64,000 nucleotides of DNA from an uncultured Paracoccaceae bacterium (GCA_938005545.1 CALKXV010000014.1:102080-166079), one strand, 5' to 3'; positions 54,006 through 62,667 are shown, counted from the first letter of the stretch. Numbers and translations are program-made. The notes: generated from the sequence alone by a model not told the origin.

Positions 54006-54626
54006 ATGACCAAACTATCATCCGTCGCACTACTTGCCTGTCTAGCCACACCCTTGGTTGCGGAAGATGCGCGTCAACTGGATGCCCATGAACACGGCGT
54101 TGGTCAGTTGGACATCGCCATAGAAGGCGCTGAAATCGCTATGGAACTTCACGCACCGGGCGCAGACATCGTCGGCTTTGAATATGCCGCGGAAAGCGCT
54201 ATCGACCGCGCCGCGGTGGATGCGGCGGTTGCCATTTTGGCCCGCCCATTGGACTTGTTCATCCTTGCCGACGCCGCCGAATGCAGTGTGGTTCGCGCCA
54301 GCGCCGGTCTGGAAAGCGAAGAAGACCATGGCGACGATGATCATGATGACCATGCCGAAGATGATCACGGCGAACACGGCGACGACGGGCACGAAGACCA
54401 TGCCGAAGATGATCACGCCGACAAGGAATCGGGTCACACCGAATTCCATGCCGAATACCTTCTGACCTGTGCCAAACCCAATTCATTGGGCGACATCACC
54501 TTTGCTTACTTCGAAACATTTCCAAATGCGCTGGAGCTTGAAGTACAGGTGATTTCCGAAAGTGGCGCGGCGTTGTTTGAGGTCGAACGGGACGCGCCAA
54601 AGCTTGACCTTAGTGCGATGTTTTAG
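54006..54626 (+). CDS. zrgA: DUF2796 (ZrgA-like) zinc-associated periplasmic protein
   Basis: A 206-aa periplasmic protein with signal peptide (MTKLSSVALLACLATPLVAE). The mature N terminus has DAHEHGVGQLDIAIEG, the DUF2796 hallmark. Residues about 108-148 form a His/Asp/Glu-rich metal-binding linker with a 22-bp DNA repeat inside. Cysteines at 93 and about 156 may pair. In Vibrio cholerae the DUF2796 protein is, as I recall, ZrgA of the zinc-regulated zrgABCDE operon. The operon match, the upstream Zur box and the His-rich linker all agree with a zinc-capture role. Confidence 0.83.
   Translation: MTKLSSVALLACLATPLVAEDARQLDAHEHGVGQLDIAIEGAEIAMELHAPGADIVGFEYAAESAIDRAAVDAAVAILARPLDLFILADAAECSVVRASAGLESEEDHGDDDHDDHAEDDHGEHGDDGHEDHAEDDHADKESGHTEFHAEYLLTCAKPNSLGDITFAYFETFPNALELEVQVISESGAALFEVERDAPKLDLSAMF
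54348..54417 (+). repeat. 22-bp direct repeat inside the zrgA His-rich linker
   Basis: An exact 22-bp segment occurs at 54348-54369 and again at 54396-54417 (period 48 bp = 16 codons, in frame). Each copy encodes DHAEDDH. Local in-frame duplication has expanded the metal-binding linker. Confidence 0.85.
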
Positions 54627-54643
54627 GCCCGCTGATCGAACCC

Positions 54644-55345
54644 ATGTCAGATACGCCCCCAATTCTAGCCCTTCGGGACGTGACATACCGCTGGCCGGGG
54701 GCTGTGCCCTTTGGGCTTGGCGTTGCGAATTTCGCGCTCCAACCTGCTGAAACTGTTTTACTTTTGGGCGAAAGTGGTTCGGGGAAATCAACGCTTTTGT
54801 CGCTGATCTGTGGAACCGTAACCGCGCAAGCTGGCTCTGTTTCGGTTCAAGGCACCGACTTTGCCAGCCTGTCTGCCGCCGGTCGGGATAGATTTCGCGC
54901 CGAACATATCGGCGTGATTTTCCAACAGTTCAACTTGTTGCCTTTCGGAAGCGTGCTGGACAATATCCTGCTGCCGCTTCGCTTTGCGCCAGATCGCCGC
55001 GCGCGGGTGGACGACCCGAACGCAACGGCAAAGCGCTTGATCGAAAGCCTTGGTCTGCCCAGCAATTTGACCACGGCACGTGCCGGAACTTTAAGCGTTG
55101 GACAACAACAACGCGTGGCTGCCGCCCGCGCCCTTATCGGGCAACCGCCTTTGATCGTAGCCGACGAACCAACATCCGCCTTGGATGCGGCGACCCAAGC
55201 GACCTTTCTTGATTTGCTTTTTTCCCAGTCCCGCGCCCATGACACCGCACTTTTGATGGTCAGCCACGACGCACGGCTGGCATCGCACTTTGACCGGGTG
55301 GTCGAAATGTCTGACATCGCCAAGATCGAAAGGGCCGTCGCATGA
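54644..55345 (+). CDS. zrgB: ABC transporter ATP-binding protein (ZrgB-like)
   Basis: A 233-aa ATPase of the LolD/MacB-type group. Walker A is GESGSGKST; the Q-loop region reads IGVIFQQFNLLPFGSVLDN; the signature is LSVGQQQRVAAARAL; Walker B is LIVADEPTSALD; and the H-loop is MVSHD. The gene follows zrgA by 17 bp and overlaps the permease gene by 4 nt. The partner permease is FtsX-like, so this is a MacB/Lol-type (mechanotransmission) exporter or envelope remodeller rather than a classical importer (inference from families). Confidence 0.87.
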   Translation: MSDTPPILALRDVTYRWPGAVPFGLGVANFALQPAETVLLLGESGSGKSTLLSLICGTVTAQAGSVSVQGTDFASLSAAGRDRFRAEHIGVIFQQFNLLPFGSVLDNILLPLRFAPDRRARVDDPNATAKRLIESLGLPSNLTTARAGTLSVGQQQRVAAARALIGQPPLIVADEPTSALDAATQATFLDLLFSQSRAHDTALLMVSHDARLASHFDRVVEMSDIAKIERAVA

Positions 55346-56592
55346 TCCTGCGTCTGGCCTTGGGATCACTGAAAGCCCGCACCCTGACCGTGGGCATGAC
55401 CGTTTTGGCAATCGCTTTATCAGTCGCGCTTTTTCTGGGCGTCGAAAAGGTGCGTACCGGTGCAAAAGCCAGCTTTGCCGACACAATTTCGGGCACTGAT
55501 CTTATCGTGGGGGCACGGTCAGGATCGGTTCAATTGCTGCTTTATTCGGTGTTTCGCATTGGCAATGCCACCAACAACATGACCTGGGAAAGCTATCAGG
55601 ACATCGCAGAGCGGCGCGAGGTGGATTGGATCGTGCCGATATCCTTGGGCGACAGTCACCGCCAGTTTCGCGTGATGGGCACTTCGGCCGCGTTCTTTGA
55701 ACGATACAAATACCGGTCGGGCCAGTCGCTTGCCCTTCAAGACGGCGCTGTTCTAGCCGATCTGTTCGACACTGTCATCGGCGCGGATGTGGCCGCGACT
55801 TTGGGCTATCAGGTGGGCGATCCAATCGTGGTGTCCCATGGGCTGGCGTCCTTTGTTGAACACGCGAACCAACCCTTTCAAGTATCTGGAATACTGGAAA
55901 AAACCGGCACACCCGTTGATCGCACCGTGATTGTCAGCCTTGAAGCCATTGAGGCGATCCATGTGGATTGGCAAAGCGGCGCGCAAATTCCGGGGCAAAA
56001 CACAACTGCCGACGTGATCCGCCAGATGGAGCTTCGCCCCGAAGCTGTCACCGCTGCATTGGTCGGAGTTAAAAGCCGCCTGCAAGTCTTTGGTTTGCAA
56101 CGCGCAATCAACGAATACGGTCAAGAACCGCTGCTTGCGATCCTGCCCGGTGTCGCCCTGCAAGAGCTGTGGCAGATCGTCGGGATTGCGGAAACAGCTT
56201 TGATCGCAGTATCCGCCATGGTCGTGGTCACAGCCCTGATCGGTATGATGGCCACGATCTTTTCCAGTCTGAACGAACGCCGCCGCGAAATGGCTATTTT
56301 CCGCGCCATGGGTGCCCGGCCCCGCGTCATTCTTGGAATGCTGATTTTGGAGGCCGCGTTAATGGCTGCAATCGGCGCTTTGCTTGGTTTGGCCTTGTTG
56401 TACGTGGCCCTTTGGATCGCACAACCCCTTGTTGACAGCGCTTTCGGGCTTTGGTTGCCCATCGAACCACCCAGCCTTCGCGAGGTATGGGCATTGCTTG
56501 GTGTTGTCGTTGCTGGCGTAATTGTGAGCGCTGCACCTGCCTTCAGGGCCTACCGATTGTCACTGGCAGATGGTATGATGGTGCGGAATTAA
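55342..56592 (+). CDS. zrgC: FtsX/MacB-like ABC transporter permease (ZrgC-like)
   Basis: A 416-aa inner-membrane protein with one N-terminal helix (TLTVGMTVLAIALSVALFLGV), a large periplasmic MacB-PCD-like domain, and three C-terminal helices. The C-terminal part (TALIGMMATIFSSLNERRREMAIFRAMGARPRVILGMLILEAALM) is the FtsX signature. Start ATG overlaps the ATPase gene stop (ATGA). It acts with zrgB. Confidence 0.87.
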   Translation: MILRLALGSLKARTLTVGMTVLAIALSVALFLGVEKVRTGAKASFADTISGTDLIVGARSGSVQLLLYSVFRIGNATNNMTWESYQDIAERREVDWIVPISLGDSHRQFRVMGTSAAFFERYKYRSGQSLALQDGAVLADLFDTVIGADVAATLGYQVGDPIVVSHGLASFVEHANQPFQVSGILEKTGTPVDRTVIVSLEAIEAIHVDWQSGAQIPGQNTTADVIRQMELRPEAVTAALVGVKSRLQVFGLQRAINEYGQEPLLAILPGVALQELWQIVGIAETALIAVSAMVVVTALIGMMATIFSSLNERRREMAIFRAMGARPRVILGMLILEAALMAAIGALLGLALLYVALWIAQPLVDSAFGLWLPIEPPSLREVWALLGVVVAGVIVSAAPAFRAYRLSLADGMMVRN

Positions 56593-56607
56593 AGAAGGCC
56601 GATTGCC

Positions 56608-57111
56608 ATGAAGATGTCTCGTCGCACGTTAATCACCACGGCAGCCTCCAGCGCGGTGGTGCCCTATGCCGCTTTCGCGAACACGCCGCGTGAGATCACG
56701 TGGGATGACCTTATTCCGCCCAACGTACCCTATGCGCAGATTATCGGCGAAGGGGAACTGGACGAAGTCAACGACACCTGGAACCCGATCTATGATGCGA
56801 ATGCGACGAAGCTGAACCCCGAACTTGATGGTGCCTACATCAAGATGCCGGGCTTCATCATTCCAATCGATGTGTCGTCCAAGGGTGTGTCGAGCTTTGT
56901 GTTGGTCCCTTACACAGGCGCTTGCATTCACACGCCACCACCACCGCCGAACCAATTGGTCTTTGCAACTACGAAAACACCTTGGCCAAGCGACAGGCTT
57001 TGGGATCCGGTCTGGGTGACCGGGCGCATGAAACATCAATTGCAAACCACCGAAGTCGCTGAAACCGGCTATGCCTTGGCGGCCGAGGTGATGGCTGTCT
57101 ACGAATGGTAA
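56608..57111 (+). CDS. zrgD: DUF3299 protein (ZrgD-like), Tat-exported
   Basis: A 167-aa secreted protein. The N terminus MKMSRRTLITTAASSAVVPYAAFAN carries a twin-arginine motif (SRRTLIT). The DUF3299 core shows ITWDDLIPP, GAYIKMPGFIIPIDVSS, then GACIHTPPPPPNQLVF, with the conserved Cys-x-His-Thr-Pro. A folded, metal-loaded protein would fit Tat export, but that is inference. It follows the permease by 15 bp and overlaps the next DUF3299 gene by 7 bp. Confidence 0.82.
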   Translation: MKMSRRTLITTAASSAVVPYAAFANTPREITWDDLIPPNVPYAQIIGEGELDEVNDTWNPIYDANATKLNPELDGAYIKMPGFIIPIDVSSKGVSSFVLVPYTGACIHTPPPPPNQLVFATTKTPWPSDRLWDPVWVTGRMKHQLQTTEVAETGYALAAEVMAVYEW

Positions 57112-57614
57112 AACCGGGGATTGACCGTCGGCAAGTGATCGCAGCGCTGGCGGCCTTTGCGGCGGCGCCAAATGCGGCGCGGGCCGAAGAGTTTATTGAT
57201 CTTGAGTGGTCCGATCTGCTGCCCGAAGGCGAAGTGGTTATCCCCCGCGCGCTTCTTGGCCTTGTCGAAGAAGACCACATCGACCTGTCCAGCCAACAGC
57301 CCCCCTCCAGCGGCGTGCGCAGCGATTGGAACGGCCAGATTGTGCGTCTGCCGGGGTTTATCGTGCCAATCGACTATTCCGGCGACGGCGTGCGCGCCTT
57401 CATCCTTGTTCCGTATGTGGGGGCATGTGTGCATGTACCGCCACCTCCGGCAAACCAGCTGGTCTTTGTGACAACCGAAAAACCATACGACAGCACGGGG
57501 CTTTACGAGGCGGTCAATGTCACCGGCATGTTCGGCACCTCGGCGACGGTGACGCAGCTTGCGCGGATCGGCTATGCCCTGTCCGCTGACCATATCGAGC
57601 CGTTCCACTACTGA
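57105..57614 (+). CDS. zrgE: DUF3299 protein (ZrgE-like), probably Tat-exported
   Basis: A 169-aa paralogue of the preceding protein. The signal is VKPGIDRRQVIAALAAFAAAPNAARAE, with RR followed by a hydrophobic core. The core has LEWSDLLPEG, VRLPGFIVPIDYS and GACVHVPPPPANQLVF, with the same Cys-x-His motif. The two DUF3299 genes share the same layout and look like an old tandem duplication. It is the last gene of the zrg-like operon; no terminator is visible before the tRNA. Confidence 0.82.
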   Translation: MVKPGIDRRQVIAALAAFAAAPNAARAEEFIDLEWSDLLPEGEVVIPRALLGLVEEDHIDLSSQQPPSSGVRSDWNGQIVRLPGFIVPIDYSGDGVRAFILVPYVGACVHVPPPPANQLVFVTTEKPYDSTGLYEAVNVTGMFGTSATVTQLARIGYALSADHIEPFHY

Positions 57615-57710
57615 TCGTCCGGGCTCGCAAAGCGCATACCCATATCAGACGTCCAACAAGACAACGCTTCGTATCAACGACGTTCACAGGGATGGGCTTT
57701 GGATGTGAAG

Positions 57711-57787
57711 TGGCGCGGTTGACGGGGCTCGAACCCGCGACCCCCGGCGTGACAGGCCGGTACTCTAACCAGCTGAGCTACAACCGC
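57711..57787 (-). tRNA. tRNA-Asp (GTC)
   Basis: On the minus strand the 77-nt sequence folds into the cloverleaf: 7-bp acceptor stem (GCGGTTG/CAACCGC), discriminator G, encoded CCA, D arm (AGCTC...GAGT), anticodon loop CTGTCAC with anticodon GTC, and the standard T arm GGTTCGAGC. The decoded amino acid is aspartate. Confidence 0.97.
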
Positions 57788-57824
57788 GCGTGAGATCGGG
57801 ACATAAGGAAGCGGTCTGCCCCCG

Positions 57825-58748
57825 TCAAGCGGATTTGTGCAACTTTTTGCCTGCATTTTGAAGCTTGCCAAGGTGCTGAACCAAGGCATCGAAAACCAGC
57901 CGCACCCGCCGATTGGTTTTTAGCTCGCGCGGGGCCACAAGCCAGACCGGGAACTCGAATTTCAAGACCTCTGGCAAGACCGGAACCACCTCGTTGGACA
58001 AGGCGGCCATATCGCTGCCATTCACACCAATCCCGATCCCCCGTTTGGTCAGTTCCCAATGGACCAAGTGACTATCCGACCGCGCAACAAGGTTACCTTC
58101 GCACACCGGCACATTGCGCGCGTTCAGTTCTTCGACGAACCGGGCATCGCTGCCAAACCCAATGAAGGGCGCGTTGGCCAAATCTCCCAACGTGTTGAAC
58201 GGCCCATATTTGGCAACAAACGCGGCGGTCGCGAACATGCCGCCTTCTTCGTTGCCAACCCGGCGCGCGATCATGTCTGGATCGCTTGGGTCTGCGTTTC
58301 GGATCGCAATATCAGCCTCGCGGCGGCGCAAGTCAGACAAAGCGTTGGTCGAAACGACATCCACCACGATGCCGGGATGATCGATCCGCATTTGTTCGAT
58401 CAGATCGGGCAAGACCAACATCGAATACATCTCGGTTGCGGAAATCTTGACGGTACCCTCAATCGATTGCGACTGACCACTGGCGGCCAGCGAGAACCGT
58501 GCGGCGGCTTCGCCCATTTCGCGGACATGTTCGGCCACTTCCAAAGCGGCGGCTGTGGGGATCACCTGACGGCCTGAGCGCTCAAAAAGTGTTACCCCAA
58601 GAGCATCCTCAAGCGCTGCGACCTGCCGGCCCAGCGTCGGTTGTGTCAGGTTCAAGGCTCGCGCGGCAGCCGACAGCGAGCCCTCTTCCAAGGTCGCCAG
58701 AAACGCCCGGACCTGATTCCAATCAAAGGTGATCGCCTGCCAATTCAT
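57825..58748 (-). CDS. LysR family transcriptional regulator
   Basis: A 307-aa LysR regulator. The N-terminal helix-turn-helix is FLATLEEGSLSAAARALNLTQPTLGRQVAALEDALGVTLFERSG. The C-terminal co-inducer domain follows. The ATG at 58748 is immediately downstream of an inverted repeat CATAT-CCGT-ATATG (58750-58763), a plausible LysR autoregulatory site. The divergent methyltransferase gene starts 88 bp away and is a likely target. The inducer is unknown. Confidence 0.9.
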   Translation of the reverse strand: MNWQAITFDWNQVRAFLATLEEGSLSAAARALNLTQPTLGRQVAALEDALGVTLFERSGRQVIPTAAALEVAEHVREMGEAAARFSLAASGQSQSIEGTVKISATEMYSMLVLPDLIEQMRIDHPGIVVDVVSTNALSDLRRREADIAIRNADPSDPDMIARRVGNEEGGMFATAAFVAKYGPFNTLGDLANAPFIGFGSDARFVEELNARNVPVCEGNLVARSDSHLVHWELTKRGIGIGVNGSDMAALSNEVVPVLPEVLKFEFPVWLVAPRELKTNRRVRLVFDALVQHLGKLQNAGKKLHKSA

Positions 58749-58749
58749 G

Positions 58750-58763
58750 CATATCCGTATATG
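58750..58763. promoter_or_regulatory. Inverted repeat in LysR/methyltransferase divergent promoter
   Basis: CATAT-CCGT-ATATG, two bases from the LysR start codon, with a second GTATATGC further along towards the methyltransferase. It is consistent with a LysR-type operator but not tested. Confidence 0.45.
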
Positions 58764-58836
58764 TAATCGACGAATTTTCGGAATTTCTCAACACGAGCGT
58801 ATATGCGACATCACCTTCATGACAAGGAGAAATCAC

Positions 58837-59445
58837 ATGACCGATGCCGCCTTCTGGGACAAGATCGCACCACGCTATGCCAAAAGCCGGATTTCCGATC
58901 CGGACGCATACGAAAAAACGTTGAAACGCACGCTTCAGCACTTGAGTAAGGGTGACACCGTGATCGAAATGGGCTGCGGCACCGGATCCACAGCGTTGCG
59001 TCTGGCCGAACATGTCGGCACCTATGTCGCCAGCGATTTATCCGCAGGGATGATCGACATTGCGCGTGCAAAACAAGGGGCTGACACGATTGATCTGCGT
59101 GTCGCGGGCACGGATCAAGCGGCTTACGCCGATCTAACGCCCGACGCGATCTTGGCGTTCAATTTACTGCACTTGCTGCCCGACCTTGATGGCGCGTTAA
59201 ACAACATTCACGCGATGCTGCCACCGGGGGGGCTTTTCATCTCAAAAACCCCGGCAATCGGCGAAAAATGGTACTTTCGCCCGCTTTTGGCCGTGATGCA
59301 GATGGTCGGGAAAGCCCCCTTTGCCAGACTGATGAAAGTGCCCGAAATCGACGCCAAGATCGCAGACGCCGGATTTGAGCTGATCGAAACCGGGATGTAT
59401 CCGCCCAATGTCCCAAGTCGCTTCGTTGTGGCACGCCGCCTTTAA
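58837..59445 (+). CDS. Class I SAM-dependent methyltransferase
   Basis: A 202-aa methyltransferase. Motif I is VIEMGCGTGSTALRLAEH; motif II-like is AILAFNLLHLLPDLDGAL; and the C-terminal segment is LIETGMYPPNVPSRFVVARR. The N terminus FWDKIAPRYAKSRI resembles UbiE/TehB-like small methyltransferases. The substrate is unknown. I start at MTDAAFWD (58837) with AAGGAG upstream. It diverges from the LysR gene. Confidence 0.83.
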   Translation: MTDAAFWDKIAPRYAKSRISDPDAYEKTLKRTLQHLSKGDTVIEMGCGTGSTALRLAEHVGTYVASDLSAGMIDIARAKQGADTIDLRVAGTDQAAYADLTPDAILAFNLLHLLPDLDGALNNIHAMLPPGGLFISKTPAIGEKWYFRPLLAVMQMVGKAPFARLMKVPEIDAKIADAGFELIETGMYPPNVPSRFVVARRL

Positions 59446-59546
59446 AAGCTGCGCTCGACGGGCATAAACCTCAGAAAAAACCTGAATTACTGCCATACTG
59501 GAAACATATTTGCATGGTCTCCCCGCTTAAAACGCAGGCAGAGCAT

Positions 59547-61757
59547 ATGACCGACATTTCCGCAAACCGGCCCCGCAGCAAGGCGCTTTCGGCGCCTGTG
59601 ATCTTTACCGCGACGATTTTCCTTAGCGCATCGCTCTTGTTCTTTGTGCAGCCCTTGTTCGCCAAGATCGTGCTGCCGGTGATTGGTGGGGCCCCAGCGG
59701 TTTGGACAACGGCCATGCTGTTTTTCCAGACGGTTCTAATCGTCGGATATCTATATGCCCATCTGTCGGCGCGCTATTTGTCGACGCGCATTCAGATCAT
59801 CACTCATATGGCGCTTTGGGCACTGGCCTTGATGTTTCTGCCGCCTGCACTGCCCGAGGGTTGGCGATTGGACGCATCCGGGTCTATTGCGCTTCAAACG
59901 CTGGGGTTGTTTGCCTTGGGCGTTGGCGCGCCCTTTGCCCTTTTGTCTGCCAACGCGCCCTTGATCCAGTCGTGGTACGCCAAATCAGGCGGACCTTCGG
60001 CGGATGACCCCTATTTCCTCTACGGCGCGTCGAACCTTGGCTCGTTGGTGGCGTTGTTGGCCTTCCCCTTGCTGGCAGAACGGTTCTTTGGGGCTGGTCA
60101 GATCGCCCTTGGGTTTTCAGTTGGTTTCATCGTTCTGGGCATAGGACTTGCCAGCAGCGGTGGCATGGTGTTTTCGCGCCCGAACGTATCGCGGGATGCG
60201 ACCACAGCCGGAACTCCTCTGTCGGTTACTACAATTCTTTACTGGTTGGTTCTGGCGTTCGTGCCATCCTCGTTGATGCTGGCCGTAACCTCGAAAATCA
60301 GCACTGACGTTGGTGCCGTGCCACTGGTCTGGGTTATTCCGCTGGCGCTGTTCCTGTTGACCTTCGTTGTCACCTTTACGAACCGTACGATCTTTAAAGG
60401 CCACCGATTGACCCAAGCCGCGCAACTGGCGACTGTTCTTGCCTTATGTCTCTTTGCAGGTGTGGGCGGTGTTCATCTTGGCATCGTCGAAGCCAGTTTT
60501 TTGATCGCGGCATTTTTCCTGATCGCCACATGGGCGCATCGCACTTTGTATGAGGCCCGTCCCGACGCAGCAAACCTGACTATCTTCTATGTGACGATGT
60601 CCTTTGGCGGGGCTGCGGGTGGCTTGTTCAATTCCATCCTTGCACCATTGCTGTTCATCGACCTGGTGGAAGGCATCATCACGCTTCTGGTTGCGCTTTT
60701 ATTGACGTTCCAAAGCATGTTGCGCCTGACACCCGCACACCTGGCACGTGGGCTAGGCCTTGGCGCGGGCATGGGGCTGAGCTTGGCGGGCATCGCTCTG
60801 TGGTTGGCACTTCCTTCACTTGCCTTACCGGTTCTCATGGTTGCGGGACTTGGCGTTCTGCTGTTGATCGCGCGCAAACCCTTCAATTCATTCGCCGTGG
60901 CCGCAGCCCTTGTGACGCTCATTCCGGCATGGCTGGCGGGCCCGGATGACCGCATATTCGCAGACCGAAGCTTTTTCGGGTTGCACCAGGTTTTGAACCG
61001 CGACGGCGCGCGTCTTTACAGCAATGGCACAACGATTCACGGCGCGCAAATTCTGAGCGAGTTTGGCAAATCCCGTCCGCAGCCCACGTCTTATTATCAT
61101 CCCGCTGGCCCAATGGGGCAGGTTATGGCGTCTGACACCGGGCTTCGTGCAGAGCGGGTTGGCATTGTGGGGCTAGGGGTCGGCGCTTTGGCCTGTTATG
61201 CGCAAGACGGGCAAGATTGGCACTTTTACGAGATTGACGCGCTGGTTGACCGCGTGGCCCGCGACCCTGAATTCTTCACGTATCTCGCGTCTTGCACGCC
61301 TGATGCGCCCACGCATCTTGGCGATGCCCGTGTCGTTCTGGAAGACCAGAAAGACCTGAAGTTCGACGTCCTTGTGATCGATGCTTATTCGTCTGACGCA
61401 GTCCCCGTTCATCTGACCACCCTTGAAGCAATGGCCCTATACCGCGACCGGCTGACCGAACATGGCGTGTTGGTTTATCATATCTCGAACCGGTATTATG
61501 ACATCGGCCTGCCCTTGGCGCGTTCTGCGAACGATCTTGGCCTGTCGATCTGGCGACAGTTTCAGGAACGTCCCGCCTCAAACGACCCCGGTTACAGGAT
61601 CAGCGATGTCGTGATGGTGGCCCGCGATCCAATCCATGTGAGTGACCTTCTGGAAAGCGGGCTCTGGCAGCCGATTACATCCGATGGTGGCCCACTTTGG
61701 ACAGATGACCGCGCCAATCCCCTGTCGATTTTAAAGCCTGGTGCGATCTTTCAGTAA
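59547..61757 (+). CDS. Fused MFS-type membrane domain / spermidine synthase-like protein
   Basis: A 736-aa fusion protein. The N-terminal part (residues about 15-470) has a dozen or more hydrophobic helices of the type found in fused MFS/spermidine synthases (SASLLFFVQPLFAKIVLPVIGG, FLYGASNLGSLVALLAFPLL). The C-terminal 220 residues form a spermidine synthase-like Rossmann domain: RVGIVGLGVGALACYAQDGQDWHFYEID and FDVLVIDAYSSDAVPVHLTT. The family is widespread but its substrate is unproven; the synthase part may use an aminopropyl or other donor. I start at 59547 because the longer frame adds 11 residues that are not family-like. Confidence 0.8.
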   Translation: MTDISANRPRSKALSAPVIFTATIFLSASLLFFVQPLFAKIVLPVIGGAPAVWTTAMLFFQTVLIVGYLYAHLSARYLSTRIQIITHMALWALALMFLPPALPEGWRLDASGSIALQTLGLFALGVGAPFALLSANAPLIQSWYAKSGGPSADDPYFLYGASNLGSLVALLAFPLLAERFFGAGQIALGFSVGFIVLGIGLASSGGMVFSRPNVSRDATTAGTPLSVTTILYWLVLAFVPSSLMLAVTSKISTDVGAVPLVWVIPLALFLLTFVVTFTNRTIFKGHRLTQAAQLATVLALCLFAGVGGVHLGIVEASFLIAAFFLIATWAHRTLYEARPDAANLTIFYVTMSFGGAAGGLFNSILAPLLFIDLVEGIITLLVALLLTFQSMLRLTPAHLARGLGLGAGMGLSLAGIALWLALPSLALPVLMVAGLGVLLLIARKPFNSFAVAAALVTLIPAWLAGPDDRIFADRSFFGLHQVLNRDGARLYSNGTTIHGAQILSEFGKSRPQPTSYYHPAGPMGQVMASDTGLRAERVGIVGLGVGALACYAQDGQDWHFYEIDALVDRVARDPEFFTYLASCTPDAPTHLGDARVVLEDQKDLKFDVLVIDAYSSDAVPVHLTTLEAMALYRDRLTEHGVLVYHISNRYYDIGLPLARSANDLGLSIWRQFQERPASNDPGYRISDVVMVARDPIHVSDLLESGLWQPITSDGGPLWTDDRANPLSILKPGAIFQ

Positions 61758-61824
61758 GTCTTTTGCACCGGTTGAAACGATGGGCTTGCAGCCCCCGTCC
61801 CGTTTGGCTAAACGGAACGCGGTC

Positions 61825-61900
<76 letters not shown>

Positions 61901-61956
61901 TTCTCCATTTCGACCGGACGACCGATGCGTGACTTTGGCAATCGCCTCGCACGTGG

Positions 61957-62412
61957 TCACGCTTGTTCATCGGCGCGCCCGATCCACCTTCTTGGCCCCG
62001 GTCCATTCTGACCAAGGGTGTCATCCGGGTTATACAAGGGGCAGTTCTCAAGACTGAGACATCCGCATCCGATGCAATACCCCATCTGATCCTTCAGCCG
62101 CTGAAGCATCGTGATCCGTTCATCCAGCACCGCCACCCATGGCTGCGCGGCGTCTTCCCAATCCTGCATTTTCACGGCGCGATTGCGGGGTATTCGATCA
62201 AGTACCTCTTTCACTTCGCTCAAGGATACACCCGCCGTCATCGCCACTCGCACAATCGCAATGCGACGGAGTTCGCGGCGGTCATAGCGACGGTGATTGG
62301 CAGGGGTGCGCCAGCTTTCGATCAGCCCTTCGGCTTCATAGTAATGCAAGGTCGAAACCGGCACCCCGGCCCGCTTCGCCATCTCGCCCACGGACATATC
62401 ACTTGTTGCCAT
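61957..62412 (-). CDS. soxR: Redox-sensitive transcriptional activator SoxR
   Basis: A 151-aa MerR-family regulator. The N-terminal winged helix has MSVGEMAKRAGVPVSTLHYYEAEGLI and RTPANHRRYDRRELRR. The C-terminal [2Fe-2S] ligands follow the SoxR spacing exactly: C113, C116, C118 and C124 (CIGCGCLSLENC). It senses redox-cycling compounds by cluster oxidation. A SoxR box lies 33 bp upstream, oriented to drive the divergent DUF1127 gene. Confidence 0.95.
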   Translation of the reverse strand: MATSDMSVGEMAKRAGVPVSTLHYYEAEGLIESWRTPANHRRYDRRELRRIAIVRVAMTAGVSLSEVKEVLDRIPRNRAVKMQDWEDAAQPWVAVLDERITMLQRLKDQMGYCIGCGCLSLENCPLYNPDDTLGQNGPGPRRWIGRADEQA

Positions 62413-62439
62413 TGATCTCGTGTTCCTATCAAAAAACGC

Positions 62440-62470
62440 TTTACCTCAAGTTTACTTGAGACCCTAGAGT
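62440..62470 (+). promoter_or_regulatory. SoxR-regulated promoter with SoxR box
   Basis: The palindrome CTCAAG-TTTA-CTTGAG (62445-62460) matches the SoxR box CCTCAAG...CTTGAGG. It is flanked by a TTTACC -35 element (62440-62445) and a TAGAGT -10 element (62465-62470), giving the 19-bp spacer typical of MerR-type promoters. It drives the plus strand, so the target is the DUF1127 gene 36 bp downstream. Confidence 0.8.
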
Positions 62471-62505
62471 GATCTACATCGACACCCGAATCAAGGAAAA
62501 TTCCG

Positions 62506-62667
62506 ATGACACATCCACTCTTTCACCTTGCGAAAATCCTATCGGACCGTAACGCGCGACGTCGCAGTTTGCGGCGACTGAAAGACGTCGAGCGTGATCC
62601 CCACCTCGCTCGCGACGTCGGGCTGCCCTACCGTCCGCGCCCGATGGTGAGGGTCGACAAATGGTAA
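62506..62667 (+). CDS. DUF1127-like small basic protein (53 aa)
   Basis: A 53-aa Arg-rich protein (MTHPLFHLAKILSDRNARRR...), with the pattern LxxL...DVGLPYRPRP that resembles DUF1127/YjiS-like proteins: a helix, then D(V/I)GL. AAGGAA precedes the ATG. It lies directly downstream of the SoxR-type promoter, so it is likely induced by redox stress. The 49-aa frame downstream overlaps its stop. Confidence 0.65.
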   Translation: MTHPLFHLAKILSDRNARRRSLRRLKDVERDPHLARDVGLPYRPRPMVRVDKW

